A stretch of 64,000 nucleotides of DNA from JBDIAR01 sp039812545 (GTDB taxonomy: Bacteria > Actinomycetota > Actinomycetes > Actinomycetales > Dermatophilaceae): assembly GCA_039812545.1 (NCBI GenBank), contig JBDIAR010000001.1, positions 9,805-73,804 of the forward strand, in the 5' to 3' direction. Of the stretch, positions 1 through 6,486 are shown piece after piece. The notes under the pieces are model-generated. The model saw only the letters and a program-made list of their open reading frames with translations. It did no database searches and was not told the origin of the DNA. The stretch's first letter is position 1; each line of letters begins with the position of its first letter. The translations under genes and the position numbers were made by a program.

Positions 1-2
1 GC

Positions 3-485
3 GAGATGATGCAGGCGGATCTGGACGAGGTGACCGCGTTGCTGTCGGCGCCCGATCCGGCCCGTCCGCATCGACGCACGCGCACCCGGGCCGACGCCGA
101 GCGCTGGATCGCGTGGACCGTGCAGAACTACGCGACCCACGGATTCGGGCTGTGGGTCATCGAGACCCACGACGGTGTGTTCATCGGCGACTGCGGGCTG
201 ACCGTCCAGACGGTCGAGGGCGAGGACACGATCGAGGTCGGGTACCACGTCCATCTGGCGTACCGGCGGCGCGGGTTGGCCGGCGAGGCGGCGGGCTCGG
301 TCCGGGACCTGGCTCGGGCCATGGGGGTGCGCGACCTGGTCGCGATCATCCGCCCCGACAACCTGCCCTCGCAGCGGGTCGCGGCGAAGGTCGGGCTGCA
401 CCCGATCCGTCGGGTGGTCAAGAACGGCGCCGACGCCCTGGTGTTCGCCGCGACGCTGAACCCGCCGTCGGACGTGGAACCATGA
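3..485 (+). CDS. GNAT-family N-acetyltransferase, probably cut at its N-terminus by the window edge
   Basis: The protein has the GNAT fold signature: the acetyl-CoA-binding stretch YRRRGLAGEAA near the middle, preceded by the strand IEVGYHV and followed by the 'NLPSQRVAAKVGL' helix typical of RimJ/RimL-like transferases. It would transfer an acetyl group from acetyl-CoA to an amine; the substrate cannot be told. The frame is open to the first base and the visible part begins at the first helix (ADLDEV), so some 10-20 N-terminal residues probably lie upstream; ATG codons at 6 and 9 are the only visible starts. Its stop (TGA 483-485) overlaps the ATG of the asparaginase gene, so the two are probably co-translated. 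Confidence 0.85.
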   Translation, partial: EMMQADLDEVTALLSAPDPARPHRRTRTRADAERWIAWTVQNYATHGFGLWVIETHDGVFIGDCGLTVQTVEGEDTIEVGYHVHLAYRRRGLAGEAAGSVRDLARAMGVRDLVAIIRPDNLPSQRVAAKVGLHPIRRVVKNGADALVFAATLNPPSDVEP

Positions 486-1507
486 CGGTCATGGACCGCC
501 CCAGGATCGCCGTCGTCGGAACCGGCGGCACGATCGCCGGCTCGGCCGCGGCCACCCACGACAAGGCCTACCTGGCGGGAGTCGCCCGTGTCGGCGAGCT
601 CCTCGCCGCCGTCCCGGCCCTCGAGGGGATCGCCGACCTGTCCGCCCTCGACCTGGTCAACCTCGATTCGGTCGACCTCACATCGGCCGATCGGCTGCGG
701 ATCGCGCACACCGTCGCGGGCCTGCTCGATCCGGACCCGGCCGAAGGACGCCCGGTCGACGGGGTCGTCGTCACGCACGGCACCGACACCCTGGAGGAGA
801 CTGCGGTCCTGCTTCACCTGGGGATCCGGTCGGCGGCCCCCGTCGTGCTCGTGGGGGCGATGCGACCGGCCGACGCCCCGGGCGCCGACGGTCCGGCCAA
901 TCTGCTCGACGCCGTCGTCGTCGCCGCCGATCCGACGAGCCGCGGCCGAGGTCCAGTCGTGGTGATGGACGGTCAGATCCTGGCGGCGCGCGACGTGGCG
1001 AAGCAGGCGAGCGACGGTGGCTACCGGTTCGGCTCGCCGGCCGGCGCCCTCGGGGTGGTCAGCGGCGGGCGGGTCCACTGGCGCCGCGACCTCACGGCCC
1101 CCCATGCGCAGCACGCCCTGGTTGACGTGCGTGGCATCGACGCGCTGCCTCGAGTCGAGGCGTTCCTCGCCCATCCGGATCTGACGCCGGAGCTCTTCGA
1201 GGCGTATACGGTGGCCGCCGGTGCCGCGAGAACGCGCGGGTTGGTGCTCGTCGGACCGGGGTCGGCGGGTATGCCGGGCCGGCTGCGCGAGAGCGTGCGA
1301 GCCGCGGTGGCGCGCGGCCTGGTCGTCGTGCGCGCGTCGCGGGTGACCGGTGGTGCCGCGCGGGCGAAGGGTTCGGTGGATGACGACGACTGGCATACGG
1401 TGGCGGCCGGAGACTTCGATGCCGCCAAGGCTCGCATGGTGCTCGCCGTCGCGCTCACCGAGGGGTCGGACCGGGTGCGCGTGCAAGAATTCTTCGACCG
1501 GGCGTAG
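482..1507 (+). CDS. L-asparaginase
   Basis: Hydrolyses L-asparagine to aspartate and ammonia. At 341 residues it has the usual length for the bacterial type I/II family. Both catalytic threonine motifs are visible: GTGGTIAG at residues 13-20 (nucleophile Thr17) and VVTHGTDTLEETA around residues 96-108. The supporting Lys lies in ARDVAKQ. There is no signal peptide, so the enzyme should be cytoplasmic. The start is the ATG at 482, inside the stop of the acetyltransferase gene (ATGA overlap); an in-frame ATG three codons later is an alternative. No terminator is obvious directly behind it; the next strong hairpin belongs to the 6C RNA. Confidence 0.93.
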   Translation: MTVMDRPRIAVVGTGGTIAGSAAATHDKAYLAGVARVGELLAAVPALEGIADLSALDLVNLDSVDLTSADRLRIAHTVAGLLDPDPAEGRPVDGVVVTHGTDTLEETAVLLHLGIRSAAPVVLVGAMRPADAPGADGPANLLDAVVVAADPTSRGRGPVVVMDGQILAARDVAKQASDGGYRFGSPAGALGVVSGGRVHWRRDLTAPHAQHALVDVRGIDALPRVEAFLAHPDLTPELFEAYTVAAGAARTRGLVLVGPGSAGMPGRLRESVRAAVARGLVVVRASRVTGGAARAKGSVDDDDWHTVAAGDFDAAKARMVLAVALTEGSDRVRVQEFFDRA

Positions 1508-1649
1508 ATGGCGAATAAAAGTTGCAAATCCAGCAAAACGGACAGAAGGGCGGAAAGGTCGGGCCATCTTCATGATTTCTTCATAATGCCTTGACCGAAC
1601 CCGTTGAGTATGCGGGCCAGGATGGAGGGCAGACGGAGTTCCCCCGCTT

Positions 1650-1762
1650 CGTCAGACACGAAGAGGTTTGATCCGCAGGCCGCCCGCTCCCCCAACGGGC
1701 AGAGCCGCGAAGTCCTCGGACGGCCGTGCGCTTTCCCCCAGCGCACGGCCGTCAGTCTTTTT
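1650..1762 (+). ncRNA. 6C small RNA
   Basis: Two hairpins with C-rich loops lie in tandem in a 424-base gene-free stretch. The first is GCCCG-ctcccccaa-CGGGC near 1682-1700; the second is a 14-bp perfect stem, left arm 1719-1732 and right arm 1740-1753, around a loop with five C. The second stem is followed by AGTCTTTTT and serves as terminator. Paired C-loop hairpins are the defining feature of the actinobacterial 6C RNA (B11 in Mycobacterium). The loops here have runs of five rather than six C. The 5' end is estimated; an A-rich region with TTGACC at 1591 lies upstream but no convincing -10 was found. In other actinobacteria 6C RNA acts as a C-rich antisense regulator; targets here are unknown. 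Confidence 0.72.
1719..1762 (+). terminator. Rho-independent terminator of the 6C RNA
   Basis: Perfect 14-bp GC-rich stem (arms 1719-1732 and 1740-1753), 7-base loop, followed by a T-run at 1758-1762. This is one of the few classical T-tailed terminators in the window. Confidence 0.88.
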
Positions 1763-1931
1763 CCGGCATACCGCTCCCTCGACCGACGCGCACGAGGTGA
1801 GCCGCCCGGCCAGTCCGGCCGATGTCCCTCCCCGGCGAGCCAACGGGCCGTAGGCTGTGCCTTGGTGAGTCCTGGCAGCGAGGACCCGCCATCCGCACGA
1901 ACCCACGGGAATCCGCCGAGGAGGAACCCGC

Positions 1932-2657
1932 ATGTCTGCTCGGGTCTTGGTCGTCGACGACGAAGCGCCGTTGCGCAATCTCGTCTCCTCCTACGTCGCC
2001 CGGGAGGGATACGAGGTGCGCGAGGCGGAGGACGGCGAGATGGCCCTCCAGGTCGCCCGCGAGTTCAAACCCGATCTGGTCGTCCTCGACCTGGGCTTGC
2101 CCAAGCTCGACGGACTAGAGGTATGCCGTCAGCTGCGGACCTTCTCGGACTGCTACATCGTCATGCTCACCGCCCGCAGCGACGAGGTGGACACCATCGT
2201 CGGGCTGTCCGTCGGCGCCGACGACTATGTGACCAAACCCTTCTCGCCGCGTGAGGTGCTCGCCCGGATCAAGGTCATGATGCGGCGCCCGCGGGCCGGG
2301 GGTCCGGCGGCGGCCGGTGTCGGCGGCGCGGCGGCCCAGGACGACCATCCCGAACCGCTGCGGTTCGGCGACCTCAGCGTCGACCTCGAATCGCGCGAGG
2401 CGCGCTTGGCGGGCGAGCTCATCGACCTGACCCGCACCGAGTTCGACCTGCTGGCCACGATGGCCGAGAAACCGCGGCGCGCCTTCTCCAGGCGCCAGCT
2501 CATCGACCAGGTGTGGGGGGACAACTGGGGCAGCGACGACCACCTCGTCGACGTCCACATCGTCCATCTGCGACGCAAGCTCGGTGACGACGCCTCGACC
2601 GGCCGGTTCGTGCGCACCGTTCGAGGCGTCGGCTACCGCATGGGTGACGGGAGCTGA
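1932..2657 (+). CDS. OmpR/PhoB-family response regulator
   Basis: 241 residues. An N-terminal receiver domain (about 1-120) has the acidic pair VVDDE at 8-10, phospho-acceptor Asp53 (VVLDLGLP) and the Lys of TKPFSPRE. An Ala/Gly-rich linker (about 120-145) leads to a winged-helix DNA-binding domain ending VRGVGYRMG. It would be phosphorylated by the downstream kinase and bind promoter DNA as a dimer. A GAGGAA Shine-Dalgarno precedes the ATG; a TAGGCT -10-like box at 1851-1856 could give an untranslated leader of about 70 bases. The stop is followed within a few bases by the kinase reading frame, so the two form one operon. Confidence 0.94.
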   Translation: MSARVLVVDDEAPLRNLVSSYVAREGYEVREAEDGEMALQVAREFKPDLVVLDLGLPKLDGLEVCRQLRTFSDCYIVMLTARSDEVDTIVGLSVGADDYVTKPFSPREVLARIKVMMRRPRAGGPAAAGVGGAAAQDDHPEPLRFGDLSVDLESREARLAGELIDLTRTEFDLLATMAEKPRRAFSRRQLIDQVWGDNWGSDDHLVDVHIVHLRRKLGDDASTGRFVRTVRGVGYRMGDGS

Positions 2658-2659
2658 CC

Positions 2660-3823
2660 CTGCCCTCCCTACCCAAACGGTCGATCAGTCTGGTCCGAGC
2701 GGTCGACGTCAAGGCGGATTCGGCCATCGGGCCGCGGCTGGGCATTCAGGTCCTCATCGCCTTCCTCGGGGTCATCGCCGGTGCGGCCGTGGTCGCCGGC
2801 CTGCTCGGCTTCCTCGTCGGACCCAGCGTCTTCGAGGAGCACCTGAAGAAGGACGTCACCCTCACCCTCGACCAGCGCGCCCACATCCAGAACGCGCAGT
2901 TCATCGCCTCGATGGTGACCACGTTACTGTCGGTCACTTTGGCGTTCGCGATCGCCTCGCTCGCCAGCGTGCTGATCGCCCGGACATTCGCGGTCGCGGT
3001 CGCCAACCTCCAGGAGGCGGCCGCCCTGGTCCAGTCGGGCCGGTACGACTTCGCCGTGCAGGCCGTCGGGCTGGGTCCGGAGATCGAGGGTTTCGCCGAC
3101 TCGTTCAACTCGATGGCCTCCCGACTCAACGCCGTCGAAGCCACCAGACGACGACTCCTCAGCGACCTGGCCCACGAGATCCGTACCCCCATCGCCACCT
3201 TGGACGGCTACCTCGAAGCCTTCGAGGACGGGATCGCCACGCCCGACCCGGACACCGTGGCGATGCTGCGCCAGCAGACCCGGCGGATGAGCCGGCTCGT
3301 CGCCGACATCTCCTCGATCTCACGCACCGAGGAGCACCAGCTCGCGCTGGAGATGCGCGACATGACCGTCGCCGAACTCGTCCACTCCTGCGCGGCCGCG
3401 GCCCGATCGCGGTACGAGTCGAAGGGCGTGGCGCTCACCGCGGAGGTGGCCGCCGGGCTCCCACTGATCCGGGTGGACCGCGAACGCATGGAGCAGGTCG
3501 TCGGCAATCTCCTGGACAACGCGCTGCGGCATACCGACTCCGGCGGCGCCGTCGACATGGTCGCGCGTCCCGGTGCCGACGACTGGGTCATCCTCCAGAT
3601 CACCGACTCCGGCGAAGGCATCCCGCCCGAGCATCTGCCGCACATCTTCGAACGGTTCTACCGGGTCGACACGGCCCGCGACCGGCACGCCGGCGGGTCC
3701 GGCATCGGTCTGTCCATCGTGCGGGCCCTGGTGTCCGAGCATCGCGGCAATGTCACGGTCACCAGCGACGGGCTCGGACACGGCACCACGTTCACGATTT
3801 CCCTGCCGCCGTCGCGAGCCTGA
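2660..3823 (+). CDS. Sensor histidine kinase, probable CTG start
   Basis: Partner of the preceding response regulator. In order: a membrane segment (about residues 29-53, from the CTG start), a short extracytoplasmic loop, a second membrane segment (about 83-110), HAMP, the H-box SDLAHEIRTP with His near residue 172, the N-box VGNLLDNALRHT, the G1 box DSGEGIPPEHLPHIFERFYR and the G2 box GGSGIGLSIV. No ATG, GTG or TTG exists in frame between the upstream stop (2645) and GTG 2789, and a GTG 2789 start would cut the first membrane helix in half. CTG at 2660 lies 6 bases behind a GGGAG Shine-Dalgarno (2649-2653) and restores a full N-terminal anchor. The kinase assignment is firm; the start is an inference. 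GTG 2789 is the conventional alternative. Confidence 0.88.
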   Translation: MPSLPKRSISLVRAVDVKADSAIGPRLGIQVLIAFLGVIAGAAVVAGLLGFLVGPSVFEEHLKKDVTLTLDQRAHIQNAQFIASMVTTLLSVTLAFAIASLASVLIARTFAVAVANLQEAAALVQSGRYDFAVQAVGLGPEIEGFADSFNSMASRLNAVEATRRRLLSDLAHEIRTPIATLDGYLEAFEDGIATPDPDTVAMLRQQTRRMSRLVADISSISRTEEHQLALEMRDMTVAELVHSCAAAARSRYESKGVALTAEVAAGLPLIRVDRERMEQVVGNLLDNALRHTDSGGAVDMVARPGADDWVILQITDSGEGIPPEHLPHIFERFYRVDTARDRHAGGSGIGLSIVRALVSEHRGNVTVTSDGLGHGTTFTISLPPSRA

Positions 3824-3848
3824 CGGCGCTATCTGGAAGGAGCCAGTC

Positions 3849-4493
3849 GTGGGCTTCCCCGACAACGTCCTGGCCGATGGTGAACGCGTCGAGAAGAGTC
3901 TCCACCCGCACTGGATGACGGTCTTCGGACCCATCCTGTTGGGCGCGGTGCTGCTCGTGGGGAGCCTGTGGGTCGTGGCCGCCACACCCGACGACGGCAA
4001 GGGCAACCTGATCCAGTGGATCGTCATCGTGCTCGCCGTGCTGCTCGCCATCCCCTTCGTCGTGGTGCCGCTGCTGGTGTGGCGGACCACCCATTACGTC
4101 ATCACGAGCCACCGGGTGATGGTGCGCAAGGGCGTGCTGAACAAGATGGGCAAGGACATCACGCTGTCCAAGATCACCGACGTCTCGTTCCGGCAGAGCC
4201 TGTTCGACCGGATCATGAATGCCGGTTCGCTCAACATCGAGTCGGCCGGCGACTCCCCGGACGAGATGCTGCGGTTCATCCCGCGCTCCAACGAGATCCA
4301 GCAGTTGATCAACCGGCTGATCGACCAGGACGACCTGCGTCGCCGGGCGGTCGAGGAGCGGCTGATCCGTCGCGATGGGACTGTGGCCGGGACGCCGGGG
4401 GCCTCTCCCACCCCGCCGGCTGCCGCGCCACCGACTGCTCAGCCGCCGGTCGAACCGCCGCACGCCCCGCACGAACTCCCGCGCGACCACTGA
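3849..4493 (+). CDS. Membrane protein with bacterial PH (YdbS-like) domain
   Basis: 214 residues starting at a GTG with a good GGAAGGA Shine-Dalgarno (3836-3842). Two membrane helices (about residues 25-45 and 55-78) precede a bPH2 domain with the usual pattern YVITSHRVMVRKGVLNK... followed by SKITDVSFRQSLFDRIMNAG, and then a Pro/Ala-rich cytoplasmic tail. Such proteins sit in the cytoplasmic membrane; their ligand is unknown. It starts 25 bases behind the kinase gene and probably belongs to the same operon. Confidence 0.85.
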   Translation: MGFPDNVLADGERVEKSLHPHWMTVFGPILLGAVLLVGSLWVVAATPDDGKGNLIQWIVIVLAVLLAIPFVVVPLLVWRTTHYVITSHRVMVRKGVLNKMGKDITLSKITDVSFRQSLFDRIMNAGSLNIESAGDSPDEMLRFIPRSNEIQQLINRLIDQDDLRRRAVEERLIRRDGTVAGTPGASPTPPAAAPPTAQPPVEPPHAPHELPRDH

Positions 4494-4514
4494 CCCGAGG
4501 GACCCGGCCGACTC

Positions 4515-5222
4515 CTACAGATACTGGCCGGTCGGACCGCCACCGCTTTGCGGACCCGGAATCACCTGACCACCCGGCCCGGGCACAGCGCCCGGCTGGA
4601 GGGCGTCCGGCATACGAGGCTGACCCGGTCCCTGCGGCAGGGCACGCATCTGTTGGAGTTGCTGCTGCGCCGCCATCTGCTGGGCGACCAACGCGGTCTG
4701 TATGCCGTGGAAGAGTCCTTCCAGCCACCCGACGAGTTGGGCCTGGGCGATCCGCAGTTCGGCGTCGCTGGGTGCGGTGTCGCTGAACGGCAGGGCGATC
4801 CGGTCGAGTTCGGCGACGAGCTCGGGGGCCAGGCCGTCCTTGAGTTCGTCAAGGGAACGCTTGTGGATCTCCGCCAGTCGAGCCCGGCCGGCATCGTCGA
4901 GCGGGGCGCCACGCACCTCCTCCAACAGTTGCTTGATCATCGTGCCGATCCGCATCACCTTGGCGGGTTCCTCGACGAGGTCCGCGGGGTTGGTGGGCCC
5001 GTTGTCCGCCCCCGCGGGCGCGTCCTGATCGACCGGCTTCGGGGGATGGGCGACGCCCATCCCGTCCGGGGTCACCACGACCACCCGGGCGTCGGAGTCC
5101 TCGGGAGCGGAGCGGACCGGCATACCGGGAATGGTCCGGTTGATCGGGTCATGGCTATGTGCCTGCTCATGGTCGGGCCCGTGGTCGGGCCCGTTGGCGC
5201 CGTCGGGGCGTTGTTCGCTCAT
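4515..5222 (-). CDS. bpa: Bacterial proteasome activator Bpa/PafE
   Basis: 235 residues, DUF2587 family. The conserved helical core (about 95-180: EPAKVMRIGTMIKQLL, then LVGWLEGLFHGIQTAL) forms the four-helix bundle that assembles into a dodecameric ring. The extreme C-terminus is GQYL, the motif that docks on the 20S proteasome alpha ring and opens the gate. Bpa delivers unfolded proteins for ATP-independent degradation. It is known only from proteasome-carrying actinobacteria, so this organism should encode a 20S proteasome elsewhere. The N-terminal 60 residues are His/Asp/Gly-rich and disordered. The start is the ATG at 5222, preceded by GGAGGAA. It is convergent with the PH-domain gene, with only 21 bases between the stops. 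Confidence 0.93.
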   Translation of the reverse strand: MSEQRPDGANGPDHGPDHEQAHSHDPINRTIPGMPVRSAPEDSDARVVVVTPDGMGVAHPPKPVDQDAPAGADNGPTNPADLVEEPAKVMRIGTMIKQLLEEVRGAPLDDAGRARLAEIHKRSLDELKDGLAPELVAELDRIALPFSDTAPSDAELRIAQAQLVGWLEGLFHGIQTALVAQQMAAQQQLQQMRALPQGPGQPRMPDALQPGAVPGPGGQVIPGPQSGGGPTGQYL

Positions 5223-5251
5223 GGAAGTTCCTCCGGTCGATCGGTCGTCGG

Positions 5252-6382
5252 TCAGCCGGCCATCGCGTCGAGTCCGGCGGCCAGCCGGGCCACCGTGCCG
5301 TCGACGTCGGCCCACTTGTCGAGCCCGAACAGTCCGACGCGGAAGGTCGAGAAGTCCGCCCCCTCGTCGCACATCAGCGGCACCCCCGCGGCGGCCTGGA
5401 TGCCCACGTCGACGAACTTACGTCCGGTCTTCATCCCCGGGTCGTCGGTGTAACTCACCACCACCCCCGGCGCCTCGAAGCCCGGCGCGGCCACCGAGGC
5501 ATACCCGCGGGCGGCGAGCAGCGCCCGGACCTTGCGGCCGAGGTCCATCTGCCGACTGCGGGCCTCCTTGAAGCCGAGGTTCCTGGTCTGGCCCATGACC
5601 TCGGCGTTGTGCGCCAGCGCATCGGTCGGCATCGTCGCGTGATAGGCGGCGGCGCCCCCGACATAACCCTCGGCGATGGTCAGCCACTTGAACAGGTCGA
5701 GCGCGAAGCTGCTGCTCGTGGTGCCCTCGATGGCCGCCCGGGCCCGCGGGCCGAACATCACGAACGCCCCGCACGGCGAACCGCTCCACCCCTTCTGGGG
5801 CGCGCTGATCAGCAGGTCGATGCCGAGGTCGGCCATGTCCACCCACATCGCGCCGGAGGCGATGCAGTCCAGGACGAATAATCCCCCGACCTCGTGGGTG
5901 GCATCGGCGACGGCCCGCAGGTAGTCGTCCGGCAGCAGGATGCCGCTGGCGGTTTCGACGTGCGGGGCGAAGACGACGGCGGGCTCGTCGGCGCGGATGG
6001 CCGCCACGACCTCCTCGATCGGGGCCGGCGCCCACGGCGCGGTGGGGGAGTCGTCCACCGGTCGGGCCGGCAGGACCGTCACGTCCTTGGTGATGGCTCC
6101 CGCGTCGATGATCTGGGACCAGCGGTACGAGAAGTACCCGTTGCGCAGGATCAGGCAGGTGCGATCGTGGGCGAACTGACGCGCGACCGCCTCCATCCCG
6201 GAGGTCCCGCTGCCGGGCACGAACGCCACGGTTTCGGCGTGGTAGGCGGCTTTGAGGATCGACACCAGGTCCTGCATCACGGCGATGAACCGCTTCGACA
6301 TGTGGTTCAGTGCTCGGTCGGTGTAGACGACCGAGTACTCCAGCAGGCCGTCCGGGTCGACGTCGTCGCGCAGCGCAGTCAT
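5252..6382 (-). CDS. Class V aminotransferase (alanine-glyoxylate/serine-pyruvate type)
   Basis: 376 residues, PLP-dependent fold type I. The cofactor Lys is Lys207 in LISAPQKGWSGSP, with the PLP-phosphate motif SGTSGMEAV near 58-67 and the Asp of FVLDCIASGA near 162. This subgroup usually moves amino groups between alanine or serine and glyoxylate or pyruvate; the exact substrate is not visible. The gene has no Shine-Dalgarno; a TAGGCT box 7 bases before the ATG indicates a leaderless mRNA. It is followed after 29 bases by bpa on the same strand. Confidence 0.87.
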   Translation of the reverse strand: MTALRDDVDPDGLLEYSVVYTDRALNHMSKRFIAVMQDLVSILKAAYHAETVAFVPGSGTSGMEAVARQFAHDRTCLILRNGYFSYRWSQIIDAGAITKDVTVLPARPVDDSPTAPWAPAPIEEVVAAIRADEPAVVFAPHVETASGILLPDDYLRAVADATHEVGGLFVLDCIASGAMWVDMADLGIDLLISAPQKGWSGSPCGAFVMFGPRARAAIEGTTSSSFALDLFKWLTIAEGYVGGAAAYHATMPTDALAHNAEVMGQTRNLGFKEARSRQMDLGRKVRALLAARGYASVAAPGFEAPGVVVSYTDDPGMKTGRKFVDVGIQAAAGVPLMCDEGADFSTFRVGLFGLDKWADVDGTVARLAAGLDAMAG

Positions 6383-6389
6383 ACCCCCG

Positions 6390-6395
6390 AGCCTA
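6390..6395 (-). promoter_or_regulatory. -10 box (TAGGCT) of a leaderless aminotransferase mRNA
   Basis: Read on the minus strand, TAGGCT is followed by 7 bases and the ATG at 6382-6380, with no Shine-Dalgarno between. This places the transcription start at or beside the A of ATG. Confidence 0.6.
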
Positions 6396-6417
6396 AACCG
6401 AAACCCCGTCCCGCCAG

Positions 6418-6486
6418 GTATGCCGTCAGGACAGTTGGTCAGGACAGTTGGTCAGGACAGTCGTCAGGTATGCCGTCAGGACAGCC
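6418..6486. repeat. Short tandem repeat bounded by GTATGCC motifs
   Basis: Five imperfect 12-13-base units beginning GTCAGG: GTCAGGACAGTTG twice (6425, 6438), GTCAGGACAGTC (6451), GTCAGGTATGCC (6463) and GTCAGGACAGCC (6475). The array is preceded by GTATGCC at 6418 and contains another at 6468. It lies between the aminotransferase promoter and the 3' end of the ABC permease gene and overlaps the permease stop codon. Confidence 0.8.

Noticed and set aside
128..1573. Long open frame on the minus strand opposite the asparaginase gene
   Set aside because: It lacks recognisable domains, has Arg/Ala-rich composition typical of the complementary strand of a GC-rich gene, and the plus-strand asparaginase carries intact catalytic motifs.
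1604..2254. Possible 216-residue protein spanning the 6C RNA and the start of the response regulator
   Set aside because: Pro/Arg/Ser-rich with no domain, crosses a strong terminator hairpin and overlaps a clearly real gene in another frame.
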